Shown piece by piece: positions 44,723 to 53,474 of a stretch of DNA of 64,000 nucleotides. The position numbers were made by a program, and so were the translations under genes. Numbering within the stretch: position 1 is the first letter of the stretch; every line of letters begins with the position of its first letter. The DNA is from Lachnoclostridium sp. UBA903 (GTDB taxonomy: Bacteria > Bacillota > Clostridia > Lachnospirales > Lachnospiraceae). Under the pieces are notes generated by a model. It saw only the letters and a program-made list of their open reading frames with translations, searched no databases and was not told the DNA's origin. The stretch spans positions 54,833 to 118,832 of the forward strand of contig DBEP01000062.1 in NCBI GenBank assembly GCA_002294045.1, written 5' to 3'.

Positions 44723-46669
44723 ATGAGTATAAAATATCCACACCTACTATCCCCGCTAAAAGTCCGGGGATATGTTTTAAAAAACAGAATGGAGGCTTCC
44801 AATTCACTTCCGCACTTTTTACAGGGACCGGAATCCTATCCGGCAGATTCTGTTATCACTCACTATGCAAACAAGGCAAAGAACGGCGCCGCTATCGTTA
44901 CCTGTATGGGTATCAATAATTTTACAAGGGGCAAAGATTTTCCCATGGATTTTGATATCGCACATTTTCCGGACTATGATCTCTATGATGCCACCTCTCA
45001 GAATTATTTATTGCAGCTTGCCGATGTGATTCATTATTATGGCTCTATCGCCTGTATGGGGTTTTTTATCGGCCCTCAGACCGGATATCCTCTGAAAGCC
45101 GGAAACGAGCTTCGCTTAATCGACTCACATAAAGATGTGATTGAATATGATGAAGAAACACTTAGTCTGATTGCAGAAAGCTATGCACAGCAGATTGGTA
45201 TTCTTAAATTTTTAGGCTTTGATATGGCCTCCATCCATTTTGCTTACCGCGGTCAGCTTCCCGCACAATTTTTATCTCCGCTCCACAACAACCGCACCGA
45301 TAAGTTCGGAGGAAGCTTAGAAAACAGGGCACGTTTTCCTTTGATGATTCTTGAACGTATCAGAAAAGAAGTCGGACCCGACTTCATCATGGAATGTCTG
45401 ATGAGCGCCGAGGAACCAACCGGCGGTTATACACTGAAAGATACGGCGGATTTTCTAAAGATGGCTGAAAACTATATTGATATTGTACAGCTTCGTGCTC
45501 CGGAGGTCGATATTGCCCATCCTACGGGATTTACACTGGAAGAAACTCCATTTATCCATTATTCCGAATATATAAAAAACAGCGGTACAAAGGTGTTGGT
45601 GGCTACAATTGGAGGCTATCAGGATTTTGATATCTGTGAGGAAGTGATCGCCTCCGGCAAAGCAGACATTATTTCAATGGCAAGAAGCTGGATCAGCAAT
45701 CCGAATTACGGGCAGCTGGCTTATGAAGGAAACAAAGAGGATGTGGTTCCTTGTCTAAGATGCAATAAATGTCACGGCAGGGGAAAGCATGATCCCTTTG
45801 TCAGTGTTTGTTCCGTAAATCCTGTTATAGGTATCGAGCATTACATTCACAAACTCGTTTCAGCCCCTTCCGGGGTAAAAAACATTGCAGTCATCGGCGG
45901 GGGGCCGGCAGGTATGAAAGCTGCCATTGTTCTTTATGACAGAGGACATAAGGTAACGCTTTATGAAGCTTTGGATTCACTTGGAGGAATGATCAGACAT
46001 TCGGATTATATAGACTTTAAGTGGCCTTTAAAAAACTATAAAAATTATCTGATCCGTCAGGTTGCAAAGCGTGACATTGCCGTACACCTGAACACAAATG
46101 CGACTCCTGACTTAATGAAACAACATAATTATGATGCCGTTATCGCAGCACTCGGTGCTTCTCCTGCAAAGCCTTCGATTTCGGGTGTGGAGAATGACTA
46201 TGTAATCTTTGCAACCGATGCTTTTATGGCTTCTGATGCACTCGGTAAAAACATCGTTGTGATTGGAGGCGGCGAAGTAGGAGTAGAGGCAGGAATGCAT
46301 CTTGCTAAAAAAGGACACAATGTGACCGTTCTTGAAATGCGGGATATATTGGCCGCCGATTCTACCCTGATTCATTACAGAACAATGTTTGAAGATGCCT
46401 GGAAGGCAATACCTGATTTTCATTACATATTAAATGCAAGATGTTCCGGTATTGCAGATCACTTTGTAACTTACTTCGATAAAGATAATGTGGAACATTC
46501 CATTGAAGCGGACCATGTTGTAATTTCCACCGGAATGATTCCGCACAAAGATGAAGCATTGGATTTCTACGGCTGTGCAGAGCTTTTTTACATGATTGGA
46601 GACTGCAAACAGCCTGCAACTGTGCAGCAAGCAATACGAAGTGCATTTTCGGTAGCATCTGCAATCTGA
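44723..46669 (+). CDS. Old-Yellow-Enzyme type NADH:flavin oxidoreductase 3
   Basis: 648-aa FMN/[4Fe-4S]/FAD reductase. FMN barrel with QFLSPLHNNRTDKFGGSLEN, Fe-S loop CLRCNKC-x12-C (about 350-369), FAD motif IAVIGGGPAGMKAAIVLYD and NAD motif IVVIGGGEVGVEAGMHL. It is closer to OYE 1 than to OYE 2 in the barrel and Fe-S loop. Last gene of the SDR2-TRAP operon, followed by a terminator. Three paralogues in one island suggest successive reductions of different C=C bonds or a family of related substrates. Confidence 0.9.
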   Translation: MSIKYPHLLSPLKVRGYVLKNRMEASNSLPHFLQGPESYPADSVITHYANKAKNGAAIVTCMGINNFTRGKDFPMDFDIAHFPDYDLYDATSQNYLLQLADVIHYYGSIACMGFFIGPQTGYPLKAGNELRLIDSHKDVIEYDEETLSLIAESYAQQIGILKFLGFDMASIHFAYRGQLPAQFLSPLHNNRTDKFGGSLENRARFPLMILERIRKEVGPDFIMECLMSAEEPTGGYTLKDTADFLKMAENYIDIVQLRAPEVDIAHPTGFTLEETPFIHYSEYIKNSGTKVLVATIGGYQDFDICEEVIASGKADIISMARSWISNPNYGQLAYEGNKEDVVPCLRCNKCHGRGKHDPFVSVCSVNPVIGIEHYIHKLVSAPSGVKNIAVIGGGPAGMKAAIVLYDRGHKVTLYEALDSLGGMIRHSDYIDFKWPLKNYKNYLIRQVAKRDIAVHLNTNATPDLMKQHNYDAVIAALGASPAKPSISGVENDYVIFATDAFMASDALGKNIVVIGGGEVGVEAGMHLAKKGHNVTVLEMRDILAADSTLIHYRTMFEDAWKAIPDFHYILNARCSGIADHFVTYFDKDNVEHSIEADHVVISTGMIPHKDEALDFYGCAELFYMIGDCKQPATVQQAIRSAFSVASAI

Positions 46670-46710
46670 CTGATATAAATTAAAAAATAATCAGACTTGC
46701 TATAATTCAA

Positions 46711-46746
46711 GGGCTATGCCAATGTTTGACATAGCCCCATTTTTTA
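46711..46746 (+). terminator. Terminator of the SDR2-TRAP-OYE3 operon
   Basis: GGGCTATG / CATAGCCC stem with an 11-nt loop followed by CATTTTTTATT, about 40 nt after the OYE 3 stop. Confidence 0.85.
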
Positions 46747-46803
46747 TTCTTATTGAAACAGCCGAAAACCTGATAAAATAGTCTTCCCGCTGCATCACCG
46801 TTT

Positions 46804-47005
46804 TTACCATTCAGCAACATGATCCATGAATTCCAAAAATCTCATAGACCTGACAACTCTTCCTGCCCAAGATTCAAAATCTTCTCCATATTGATATCTT
46901 TGAAAAAAGAAACTGAAAAATAATCAAATAATTTCTGCGCACGCACAGCCGGTACTTCCGTCTGATAGACTGCACATCGGATATGAAAAACGGTTTCAAT
47001 TACTT
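46804..47005 (-). pseudogene. Unidentified coding relic
   Basis: Minus-strand sequence reads VFHIRCAVYQTEVPAVRAQ, KLFDYF and then, after a frameshift near 46925, QRYQYGEDFESWAGRVV and RSMRFLEFMDHVAEW before a TAA. The coherent amino-acid text in two frames, with no start or ribosome site, marks a decayed gene. The family was not recognised. The rest of 46747-47128 shows nothing else. Confidence 0.45.
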
Positions 47006-47128
47006 AAATTGATAAGGCATAAAAGTAAAGCTCTTACGCCTCAAGATTTCTTCATTCAATTTTCAACTATTGTCTTAATGCTTAAAGAACTTTGTTTCTG
47101 ATTGCAGATAAAATCAATTTCTATTCTA

Positions 47129-47192
47129 TAGTAATGCATATTGAACTTACAAATATGCACTACTATATTTTGAACTGAAAGTTTGATATAAT
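47129..47192 (+). promoter_or_regulatory. Conserved promoter/operator block, copy 3
   Basis: Best-preserved copy: inverted repeat TAGTAATGCATATT ... AATATGCACTACTA (47129-47165), then TATTTTGAACTGAAAG, then TTTGATATAATTA with TATAAT at 47187-47192. The VanZ-like ATG is 34 nt further on, after GAGGAG. Confidence 0.65.
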
Positions 47193-47226
47193 TAGTAAAA
47201 TAAGAATTTGACGAGGAGAATAATTT

Positions 47227-47691
47227 ATGCCAAAGGTGGTCAAACGCAGAATTGCATTAAAAATAATTTGGTGGATTTATATAATAGTGCTATTTCTTCT
47301 GGTTATTATAAAATTTCATGGTTCAATTCCAGAAATTATCAGCCGAATTGAAAGTAACAGCTTACCTGATTCTATCAATTACAATCTGATTCCTTTTCAC
47401 AGTATAGGTGTGCAACTGGAGAATATATCTAAGGGATGGGCACGATATAATTTGTTAGGAAATATAGTTCCGTTTATGCCTTTTGGATTTTTGCTGCCTA
47501 TAGCGTTTTGGAAAATCAATTCACTTTGGAAAGTTATCGGTACTGGGCTTGTTGCAGACCTTTGCATTGAAGTGTTTCAGTATATTACCAAAACAGGCAG
47601 CTTCGATGTCGATGACATAATTCTTAATATGATTGGAATTGTTCTTGGATATTTGTTGATGAAATTCACAAATTGCTTCCGGTACGGTTAA
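47227..47691 (+). CDS. VanZ-like membrane protein
   Basis: 154-aa protein with about four membrane helices and the VanZ pattern: YNLIPFHS, YNLLGNIVPFMPFGFLLP and IEVFQYITKTGSFDVDDIIL. VanZ in vancomycin-resistance elements gives low-level teicoplanin resistance; most chromosomal homologues have no known role. Driven by promoter block copy 3 after a GAGGAG site. A YolD-like relic follows directly. Confidence 0.85.
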   Translation: MPKVVKRRIALKIIWWIYIIVLFLLVIIKFHGSIPEIISRIESNSLPDSINYNLIPFHSIGVQLENISKGWARYNLLGNIVPFMPFGFLLPIAFWKINSLWKVIGTGLVADLCIEVFQYITKTGSFDVDDIILNMIGIVLGYLLMKFTNCFRYG

Positions 47692-47818
47692 AAAGATAGA
47701 CGCATATGAACGGATTGCCGTCATGGTGGATAGCACAGCAATTCCCATTGGTGAAATAATCAGCATAGATGGGCAGAATTTGAAATCATGGTTCTTCATT
47801 CAAGTGATGAGTGAATAA
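47685..47818 (+). pseudogene. Fragment of a YolD-like gene
   Basis: The plus strand downstream of the VanZ-like gene reads GTVKKIDAYERIAVMVDSTA and IPIGEIISIDGQ, then a stop at about 47818. This matches the C-terminal beta-rich part of YolD proteins (compare GMVTRIDEASRTLEIVN at 6.8 kb). The N-terminal half is missing, so VanZ sequence has probably replaced it. Confidence 0.5.
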
Positions 47819-47819
47819 T

Positions 47820-47859
47820 AATAAAAAGGCAGGTTTCATCCTCACTACAGGAAACCTGC
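47820..47859 (-). terminator. Terminator of the sugar operon
   Basis: GCAGGTTTC / GAAACCTGC stem (47829-47859) followed on the minus strand by CTTTTTATTATTATT. It lies about 55 nt after the DeoR-family stop and could also stop plus-strand transcription. Confidence 0.75.
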
Positions 47860-47912
47860 GCAGTTTAAATTATCTATTATATTACTGAAACTCCTTTTAA
47901 CATAAATTCTAT

Positions 47913-48608
47913 TTAATTCAATTCTGTAATCAAAACACATTCATTTAATTCAAACACTTTTGAAAATGCATATTTATTTTTTTTAGAGGTGTCCACCAGA
48001 ACATATGTCACCTTAGAATGCTCTTTTACAATTTCTTTTTTCCTTGCTTCCCGCAAATCATAAGTATAAATGCCACCATCTTCAATATATCCATTTGCAC
48101 CGATGAAAGATTTATCAAAGTACAAATTAGCAATCATTTTTTCCGTCAGAGAACCAAAAACAGACTCCAAATCATCTCGCACTTCTCCTCCCAACAGTAT
48201 ACACTTTCCGTCCTTTATAGGCATATAATCCATTAACTGTGTACTGCTGCTTACAATTGTAATATTCTTTCCTCCCAAATATTTCAACATTGCTACTGTA
48301 GTCGTACCAGAATCTACATAAATGCAATCGCCAGCTTCTACTAAATCAGCTGCTTTCTTTGCAATAATTTCTTTTGCTTCACTTTTTATTAATTTTTTTC
48401 TAATAACAGGCTCATCAAAGTCCCTATTTACAATTTTTACAGCACCGCCGCGCATAATAAATACTTCACCCTCATTTTGTAAAGCTTGTAAATCTCGCCG
48501 TATCGTTGAAAGCGAAGTCCCTAACTCATCTGCAATATCTTTCATATATGCTACATCTTTTAGGGCGATGTAATCCATTATTTCTTTTTTTCGTAATTCA
48601 GGGACCAT
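47913..48608 (-). CDS. DeoR-family transcriptional regulator
   Basis: 231-aa repressor. N-terminal winged helix (KKEIMDYIALKDVAYMKDIA; LGTSLSTIRRDLQAL) and a DeoR effector domain with YVDSGTTTVAMLKYL, a sugar-phosphate-binding type loop. AGGTGG precedes the ATG. Last gene of the ribose-type operon, 97 nt after the kinase gene, so it is probably an autoregulatory repressor released by a sugar phosphate. Candidate operators are the three boxes at 54454-54627. Confidence 0.9.
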   Translation of the reverse strand: MVPELRKKEIMDYIALKDVAYMKDIADELGTSLSTIRRDLQALQNEGEVFIMRGGAVKIVNRDFDEPVIRKKLIKSEAKEIIAKKAADLVEAGDCIYVDSGTTTVAMLKYLGGKNITIVSSSTQLMDYMPIKDGKCILLGGEVRDDLESVFGSLTEKMIANLYFDKSFIGANGYIEDGGIYTYDLREARKKEIVKEHSKVTYVLVDTSKKNKYAFSKVFELNECVLITELN

Positions 48609-48705
48609 GTTTCCACCTCAATTCTGTTTTTATGCATCCATTATAATTAATTTTTCAAATAATATCAAGTCGCTAACAGAACAAATGCAGTATCAACTAT
48701 GGTTA

Positions 48706-49605
48706 TTATATTTCATCTAAATATGGCATTGCACCTTGCGCTCCCACTTTTGTCACCGTCATAGCAGCTACCTTTGTCGCAAATATGCAAGCTTCTTCAT
48801 CAGTCCTTCCGATATACTTAGAATATGCAAATGCACCAATATAGGAATCTCCCGCTCCTGTTGATTCAACAGCATCCACAATCACGGAAGGAATGAAAAT
48901 ACAGTTCTTCCCATGACAAAGTATGCTGCCACTCTTTCCCAATGTTATTATGACTGCACCATTTGTTAATCCTGTCAGCTTATAGGCGTACTTCTTCGCA
49001 GTTTCTTCATCATATATATCTTCTCCCGCATAATAAGACGCTTCTGTTTCATTTACAACAAGATAATCCACTTTTCGCAGGGCTTCTTTATTAATATCTT
49101 TCGCAGGTGCGGCATTTAATATAACATATATCCCTTGAGCTTTTGCTTTATAAATTATATCTTCTACGATATTTATGGGTATTTCCATTTGAAGAATTAT
49201 AATTTTGCTTTTATAAATTATAATTTCTGCTTTTTCAATGTCTTCTGATTTAATATCATAATTAGCTCCGGCAATAATAGAAGCATAAACTGCTCCGTCT
49301 TCCAGAACATGTACGATGCCAACCCCCGTATCTTTCGTACTCCTTAACAAATAATCTATCCGCACACCATAATGGGTGATCCTTTTTATAAGTTCCTCAC
49401 CAAAGCTGTCGTTTCCCACCTTACCGACTAAATATGTCGGCACTCCAAGCTTTGAACATTGTACAGCCTGATTTGCTCCTTTGCCGCCACCTTCATAGGA
49501 AACACTGTCAGCGGTGTAAGTCTCACCTTTCAATGGAAGCCTCTTCTGCTTCATCAATATATCATAGTTTAAACTTCCTATTACCGAAATATATTCCTCT
49601 GGCAT
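48706..49605 (-). CDS. PfkB-family carbohydrate kinase (ribokinase-like)
   Basis: 299-aa kinase. Signature 1 GGGKGANQAVQCSKLGVPTY (about 39-58) and signature 2 DAVESTGAGDSYIGAFAYS, with the catalytic Asp, are complete. This form is closest to ribokinase, but the exact sugar is unknown. It follows the permease gene by 48 nt and supplies the phosphorylation step after ABC import. Confidence 0.9.
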   Translation of the reverse strand: MPEEYISVIGSLNYDILMKQKRLPLKGETYTADSVSYEGGGKGANQAVQCSKLGVPTYLVGKVGNDSFGEELIKRITHYGVRIDYLLRSTKDTGVGIVHVLEDGAVYASIIAGANYDIKSEDIEKAEIIIYKSKIIILQMEIPINIVEDIIYKAKAQGIYVILNAAPAKDINKEALRKVDYLVVNETEASYYAGEDIYDEETAKKYAYKLTGLTNGAVIITLGKSGSILCHGKNCIFIPSVIVDAVESTGAGDSYIGAFAYSKYIGRTDEEACIFATKVAAMTVTKVGAQGAMPYLDEI

Positions 49606-49653
49606 ATTTACCTTCCTTCCACTACTTATCGTAACCGATTATCCTTTTAATTT

Positions 49654-50598
49654 CTAGGATTTAATTTTTCCTTGGATAATATCCAGGTAAACAGCCGCTA
49701 TAATGATTCCTCCTGTGGCTATGTATTGCCAGAATGTATCTACACCGCACACGACAAGCCCGACTTTTAGTGCCTGCAACAGAATTGCACCAAAAAATGT
49801 ACCAATCATACTTCCTTTGCCACCAGAAAGGCTGGTTCCTCCGACAGCTGCTGCCGCAATTGCATTCAGCTCATAACCTTGTCCTGCAGTCGGTTCTCCC
49901 GTTCCTAATTTAGCCAACATAACCATCCCGGCAAGTGCCGTAGCAACTCCGCAAAGAGCATATGCCATTATTTTATTAGAACTAATATTTACTCCTGATA
50001 ACCTTGTTGCTTCTTCATTGCTTCCCATAGAAAACAAATAAGTACCGAATTTTGTATGTTTTAGCAATATATAACCTATGACCGCTGCAGCAAGAAGTAT
50101 GACAACAGATGATGGAATCATGCCTGCAATATCTCCGTCCATCATGGTTCTGAAACTCTGGGGAATTTCCAACACAGGCCATCCACCTGTAATCAGATAA
50201 GCCACACCTCTATATGCACTCATCATTCCTAAGGTTGCAATAAATGGTTGCAGATGCATTTTCGTAATTAAGAATCCATTCACTGCACCAAGTATAAATC
50301 CCAATAGGATACCAAGTAAAACGGCAACAATTGGGTTCAAACCGCTTACCAAAAATTTACCTATACACACAATTACAACAGCCATAGTAGAACCGACCGT
50401 CAAATCAATACCGCCACTAATAATAACCATTGTAATACCAACCGCAAGTAACCCATTGATTACAGTCTGATCAACAATATCCAGCAGATTTGTAGGTGTT
50501 AAGAATAAAGGTTCAATAATACCAAAAATCGTCATTAAAAGAATTAATGCAATAATGATACCAAATTCCCTTGAAAATTTCTTCCATATTGTCTTCAT
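49654..50598 (-). CDS. Sugar ABC transporter permease (RbsC-like)
   Basis: 314-aa membrane protein of the RbsC/BPD_transp_2 family, with about nine to ten helices. VGITMVIISGGIDLTVGS and GYELNAIAAAAVGGTSLSGG are the family marks. It starts two bases after the ATPase stop. It forms the channel with RbsA- and RbsB-like proteins. Confidence 0.93.
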   Translation of the reverse strand: MKTIWKKFSREFGIIIALILLMTIFGIIEPLFLTPTNLLDIVDQTVINGLLAVGITMVIISGGIDLTVGSTMAVVIVCIGKFLVSGLNPIVAVLLGILLGFILGAVNGFLITKMHLQPFIATLGMMSAYRGVAYLITGGWPVLEIPQSFRTMMDGDIAGMIPSSVVILLAAAVIGYILLKHTKFGTYLFSMGSNEEATRLSGVNISSNKIMAYALCGVATALAGMVMLAKLGTGEPTAGQGYELNAIAAAAVGGTSLSGGKGSMIGTFFGAILLQALKVGLVVCGVDTFWQYIATGGIIIAAVYLDIIQGKIKS

Positions 50599-50600
50599 GT

Positions 50601-52085
50601 CTATCCCTCCATTGCATAATGCAAAATGTTTTCTTCATTAAGTTCGCTTCTGCCTAATTCCCCAACCATACGTCCTTCACGCATGACTATTACCCGGTCG
50701 CTCATACCAATAACTTCTGGCAGTTCAGAAGAGACCATAATAATCGCCTTGCCTTCGGCAGCCATATCTTCCATTAGCCTGTATATCTCAGCTTTTGCAC
50801 TAACATCAATCCCTTTAGTAGGTTCATCAAAAATAATAATATCCGGATTAGTAGTCATCCATTTTGCAATAATTACTTTTTGGGCGTTTCCTCCGCTCAA
50901 ACTATCTGTTTGATATTCCGGATCATTTGGATGAAGATTCATCTGCTCTATGTAGTACTCGCAGTTAACCTTTATTTTTCTTTCATTAACAAATAAATTA
51001 TTTGTAAATTTATCCATTGAAGCCAACGCCATATTTTTTGCATTCGTAAAATTCTTAACAAATCCCTGGGTCTTTCTATTTTCAGGAATTAATGCAATCC
51101 CATATTTCAACGCTTGTTTTGGTGTTTTTATTACAACTTCTTTTCCCTTAACTTTTATCCGGCCGCCGGTTTTAATGTCCGCTCCAAAAATGGCCCGCAT
51201 AACATCTGTTCGTTTTGCTCCTATTAATCCTGCAAATGACAATATTTCACCTTTGTATACTTTAAAACTAATATCACTAAAAACACCTTGTGATTCCAGT
51301 TTTAATACTTCAAGTGCTACCTCCTTGGTTGCACATAACGGTTTATTTCTCACCGCAAAGGCAGACACATCCCTGCCAACCATATTGTGAATCAGCACTT
51401 CTTTTGATATATCTTTCACTTTTAGCGTACAGATATATCTGCCATCCCGTAAAATACTTGCTCGATCCGCTATCCGAAACACTTCATCCAGTCTGTGTGT
51501 AATATATATGATTGTAATACCCTGTTCTTTTAACTCTTTAATTATCTCAAACAAACGCTTCACTTCTTTATCCGTCAGGGCAGAAGTAGGTTCATCGAAA
51601 GAAATAATTTTGGCATTATGAAAGAGCGCTTTTGCAATCAATATCATTTGCATTTCACCGGTACTTAAAAAATCAATTTTATCACTGCTTTTGAATTTGC
51701 AGCCTAATCTCTCTAAAATAGCATCCGTTCTTTTATACATCGTACTATAATCAATAAGCAATCCCCTTTTTGACTCGTATCCTAATGCAATATTTTGCCC
51801 GACAGTAAGATCAGTTACCAGATTGACTTCCTGATGTACCTTTGCAATGCCGAATTCAATAGCATCATTTGTATTCATAAAATTAATCCTGGTATTCTCT
51901 ATTTCTACTTCACCTTCATATTGACTATATATCCCATGGAGAATATTTAGCAAGGTAGATTTACCGGCACCATTTTCCCCTAATAAGGCATGGACTTCTC
52001 CCTTTTGTATTTCAAAATCTACGCAATCTAATGCTATGTTTCCAGAGAAATGCTTTGTAATTTTAGAAAAATGTATCATCGTCAT
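50601..52085 (-). CDS. Sugar ABC transporter ATP-binding protein (RbsA-like, two domains)
   Basis: 494-aa double ATPase. First domain Walker A GENGAGKSTL and signature FLSTGEMQM with ISFDEPTSALT; second domain has the degenerate start GLIGAKRTDVMRA but signature LSGGNAQKV and IIFDEPTKGIDV. This asymmetry is normal for RbsA/MglA. AAGGGG precedes the ATG, and a strong hairpin lies between it and the binding-protein gene. Confidence 0.93.
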   Translation of the reverse strand: MTMIHFSKITKHFSGNIALDCVDFEIQKGEVHALLGENGAGKSTLLNILHGIYSQYEGEVEIENTRINFMNTNDAIEFGIAKVHQEVNLVTDLTVGQNIALGYESKRGLLIDYSTMYKRTDAILERLGCKFKSSDKIDFLSTGEMQMILIAKALFHNAKIISFDEPTSALTDKEVKRLFEIIKELKEQGITIIYITHRLDEVFRIADRASILRDGRYICTLKVKDISKEVLIHNMVGRDVSAFAVRNKPLCATKEVALEVLKLESQGVFSDISFKVYKGEILSFAGLIGAKRTDVMRAIFGADIKTGGRIKVKGKEVVIKTPKQALKYGIALIPENRKTQGFVKNFTNAKNMALASMDKFTNNLFVNERKIKVNCEYYIEQMNLHPNDPEYQTDSLSGGNAQKVIIAKWMTTNPDIIIFDEPTKGIDVSAKAEIYRLMEDMAAEGKAIIMVSSELPEVIGMSDRVIVMREGRMVGELGRSELNEENILHYAMEG

Positions 52086-52108
52086 GATTGTACCCCTTTA
52101 CATATAAT

Positions 52109-52140
52109 ATTAGCCGAAAACATTGTCGTTTTCGGCTAAT
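52109..52140 (-). promoter_or_regulatory. Intercistronic stem-loop
   Basis: A perfect 13-bp stem (ATTAGCCGAAAAC / GTTTTCGGCTAAT) with a 6-nt loop between the binding-protein and ATPase genes. There is no U-run. Such stems protect the upstream mRNA so that more binding protein than transporter is made. Confidence 0.75.
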
Positions 52141-52164
52141 GTCTTTATTCATGCTGTTCCATTA

Positions 52165-53265
52165 CTATTCAAATGCAGGTTCTTCCCAATTAATAATTTG
52201 TTCTGCCGGCGTATCAACATTTGTGCTGTCAATTAACGCCTGAGGTGTCCAGACAACCCTTGGTACATCCTGTCCGTTCATTAATCGCAAGGTGACTTCT
52301 CCGGCAATTTGTGCTTTATATAATGGGAAGGAATCAATTGTTGCATCCAGTTCACCTTTTCTGATAGAATCGTACGCTTCACCGATTCCATCAACACCGA
52401 CTACAAGAATATCTTTTCCTGATGCCTTTACAGCTTCTACCACGCCTAATGCCATAGTATCATTGTTACAAAATATCGCTTTTAGATCTGGATACTGTTT
52501 AATCCAGATATCCGCAAGATCTTTTGCTTTGGAACGATCCCAGTCTGCATTCTGCTTAGCCACGATTTTAATATCCTTTGCGTTATCCGCCATATATTGC
52601 TCAAAACCTGCTGTTCTTTGTCTTGCCGCAAATGCTTTAGGCATACCAATTACGACAGCAACCTCACCTTTTCCGCCTAACTTATCTGCAATCCATTCTG
52701 CTGCAAGCTCACCATTTTGTATTGCTTTCGGTCCAACAAAAACATCTGCATTTGCAATTAGGCCATCATTTACATTAACAACAGGAATGCCTGCTTTCTT
52801 TGCATCCTCAACACCCGGCACTAAATTACCATCAGATATTGGAGACAACAACAAAGCATTATACTTCTTATTAATAAAATCTTTCACAATTGATAACTGT
52901 CCTTGTTCATCGCTTTCTCCCTGGGCAGCAGAAACGTCAATTGCTACATCATATCCCTGTGCCTGCAACTTATCCTGGAATGCACCGTACCCTTCTTTTA
53001 ATGTGCGCCAGTATTCATTTTCAAATGCTTTCGCTACGGCTCCCAGTTTTACGTTTCCCTCTATTTTGGGAATTGGGCCAAGTGTATTTCTTAACTCTCC
53101 TACTTCAATACCGTTTTCTTCATCCGGATTGAAGGTTGCGGTTTCCTTTGCAGTACTCTCATCATTTGTGTTATTACCTGTACTGCTTTGCTTTGATGTA
53201 CATCCGGAAAATAAAACCGCTGTCATAGCTACCGTTAATAACATTCCTAAAATTCTCTTTTTCAT
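52165..53265 (-). CDS. Sugar-binding lipoprotein (RbsB-like)
   Basis: 366-aa receptor. Signal peptide with lipobox FSGC (Cys22), a Ser/Thr/Asn linker, then a type I periplasmic-binding fold: VKLGAVAKAFENEYWRTLKE, LLLSPISDGNLVPGV, GIPVVNVNDG and FCNNDTMALGVVEA. GAAAGGAATG-type site before the ATG. It binds a monosaccharide; the residues seen do not identify which one. Confidence 0.92.
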   Translation of the reverse strand: MKKRILGMLLTVAMTAVLFSGCTSKQSSTGNNTNDESTAKETATFNPDEENGIEVGELRNTLGPIPKIEGNVKLGAVAKAFENEYWRTLKEGYGAFQDKLQAQGYDVAIDVSAAQGESDEQGQLSIVKDFINKKYNALLLSPISDGNLVPGVEDAKKAGIPVVNVNDGLIANADVFVGPKAIQNGELAAEWIADKLGGKGEVAVVIGMPKAFAARQRTAGFEQYMADNAKDIKIVAKQNADWDRSKAKDLADIWIKQYPDLKAIFCNNDTMALGVVEAVKASGKDILVVGVDGIGEAYDSIRKGELDATIDSFPLYKAQIAGEVTLRLMNGQDVPRVVWTPQALIDSTNVDTPAEQIINWEEPAFE

Positions 53266-53474
53266 TCCTTTCTCCTTCTCCTCTTTCTTTTAATTATTAT
53301 TGCAAAACTATTATATAAAGCTACATATCCATGCATCTTTATCAATGACATGACCATTTGCTCCAAGGATGAATGGTCTTAAACATATGGGGCAGGTAAT
53401 TCTTTGATCTTTTGTTCCACCAGCAATATTTTTGTATTACCGCACATCTTTGTAAAACGATAATCCCTGACAGG
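53266..53474. other. Intercistronic gap, nothing recognised
   Basis: 209 nt between the isomerase and binding-protein genes. There is no ORF and no strong hairpin beyond a weak GACCATT / AATGGTC pair near 53351-53379. A secondary promoter is possible but not visible. Confidence 0.3.

Noticed and set aside
17519..46669. Bile acid 7-dehydroxylation (bai) operon
   Set aside because: OYE, SDR and MFS genes fit, but BaiB ligase, BaiE dehydratase and BaiF-type transferase are absent, and BKACE, hydrolase and Ptb-Buk do not belong to bai.
52292..53293. 333-codon plus-strand open frame
   Set aside because: It is antisense to the RbsB-like lipoprotein gene, has no ribosome site and its translation is Ser/Pro/Ala-rich shadow text.
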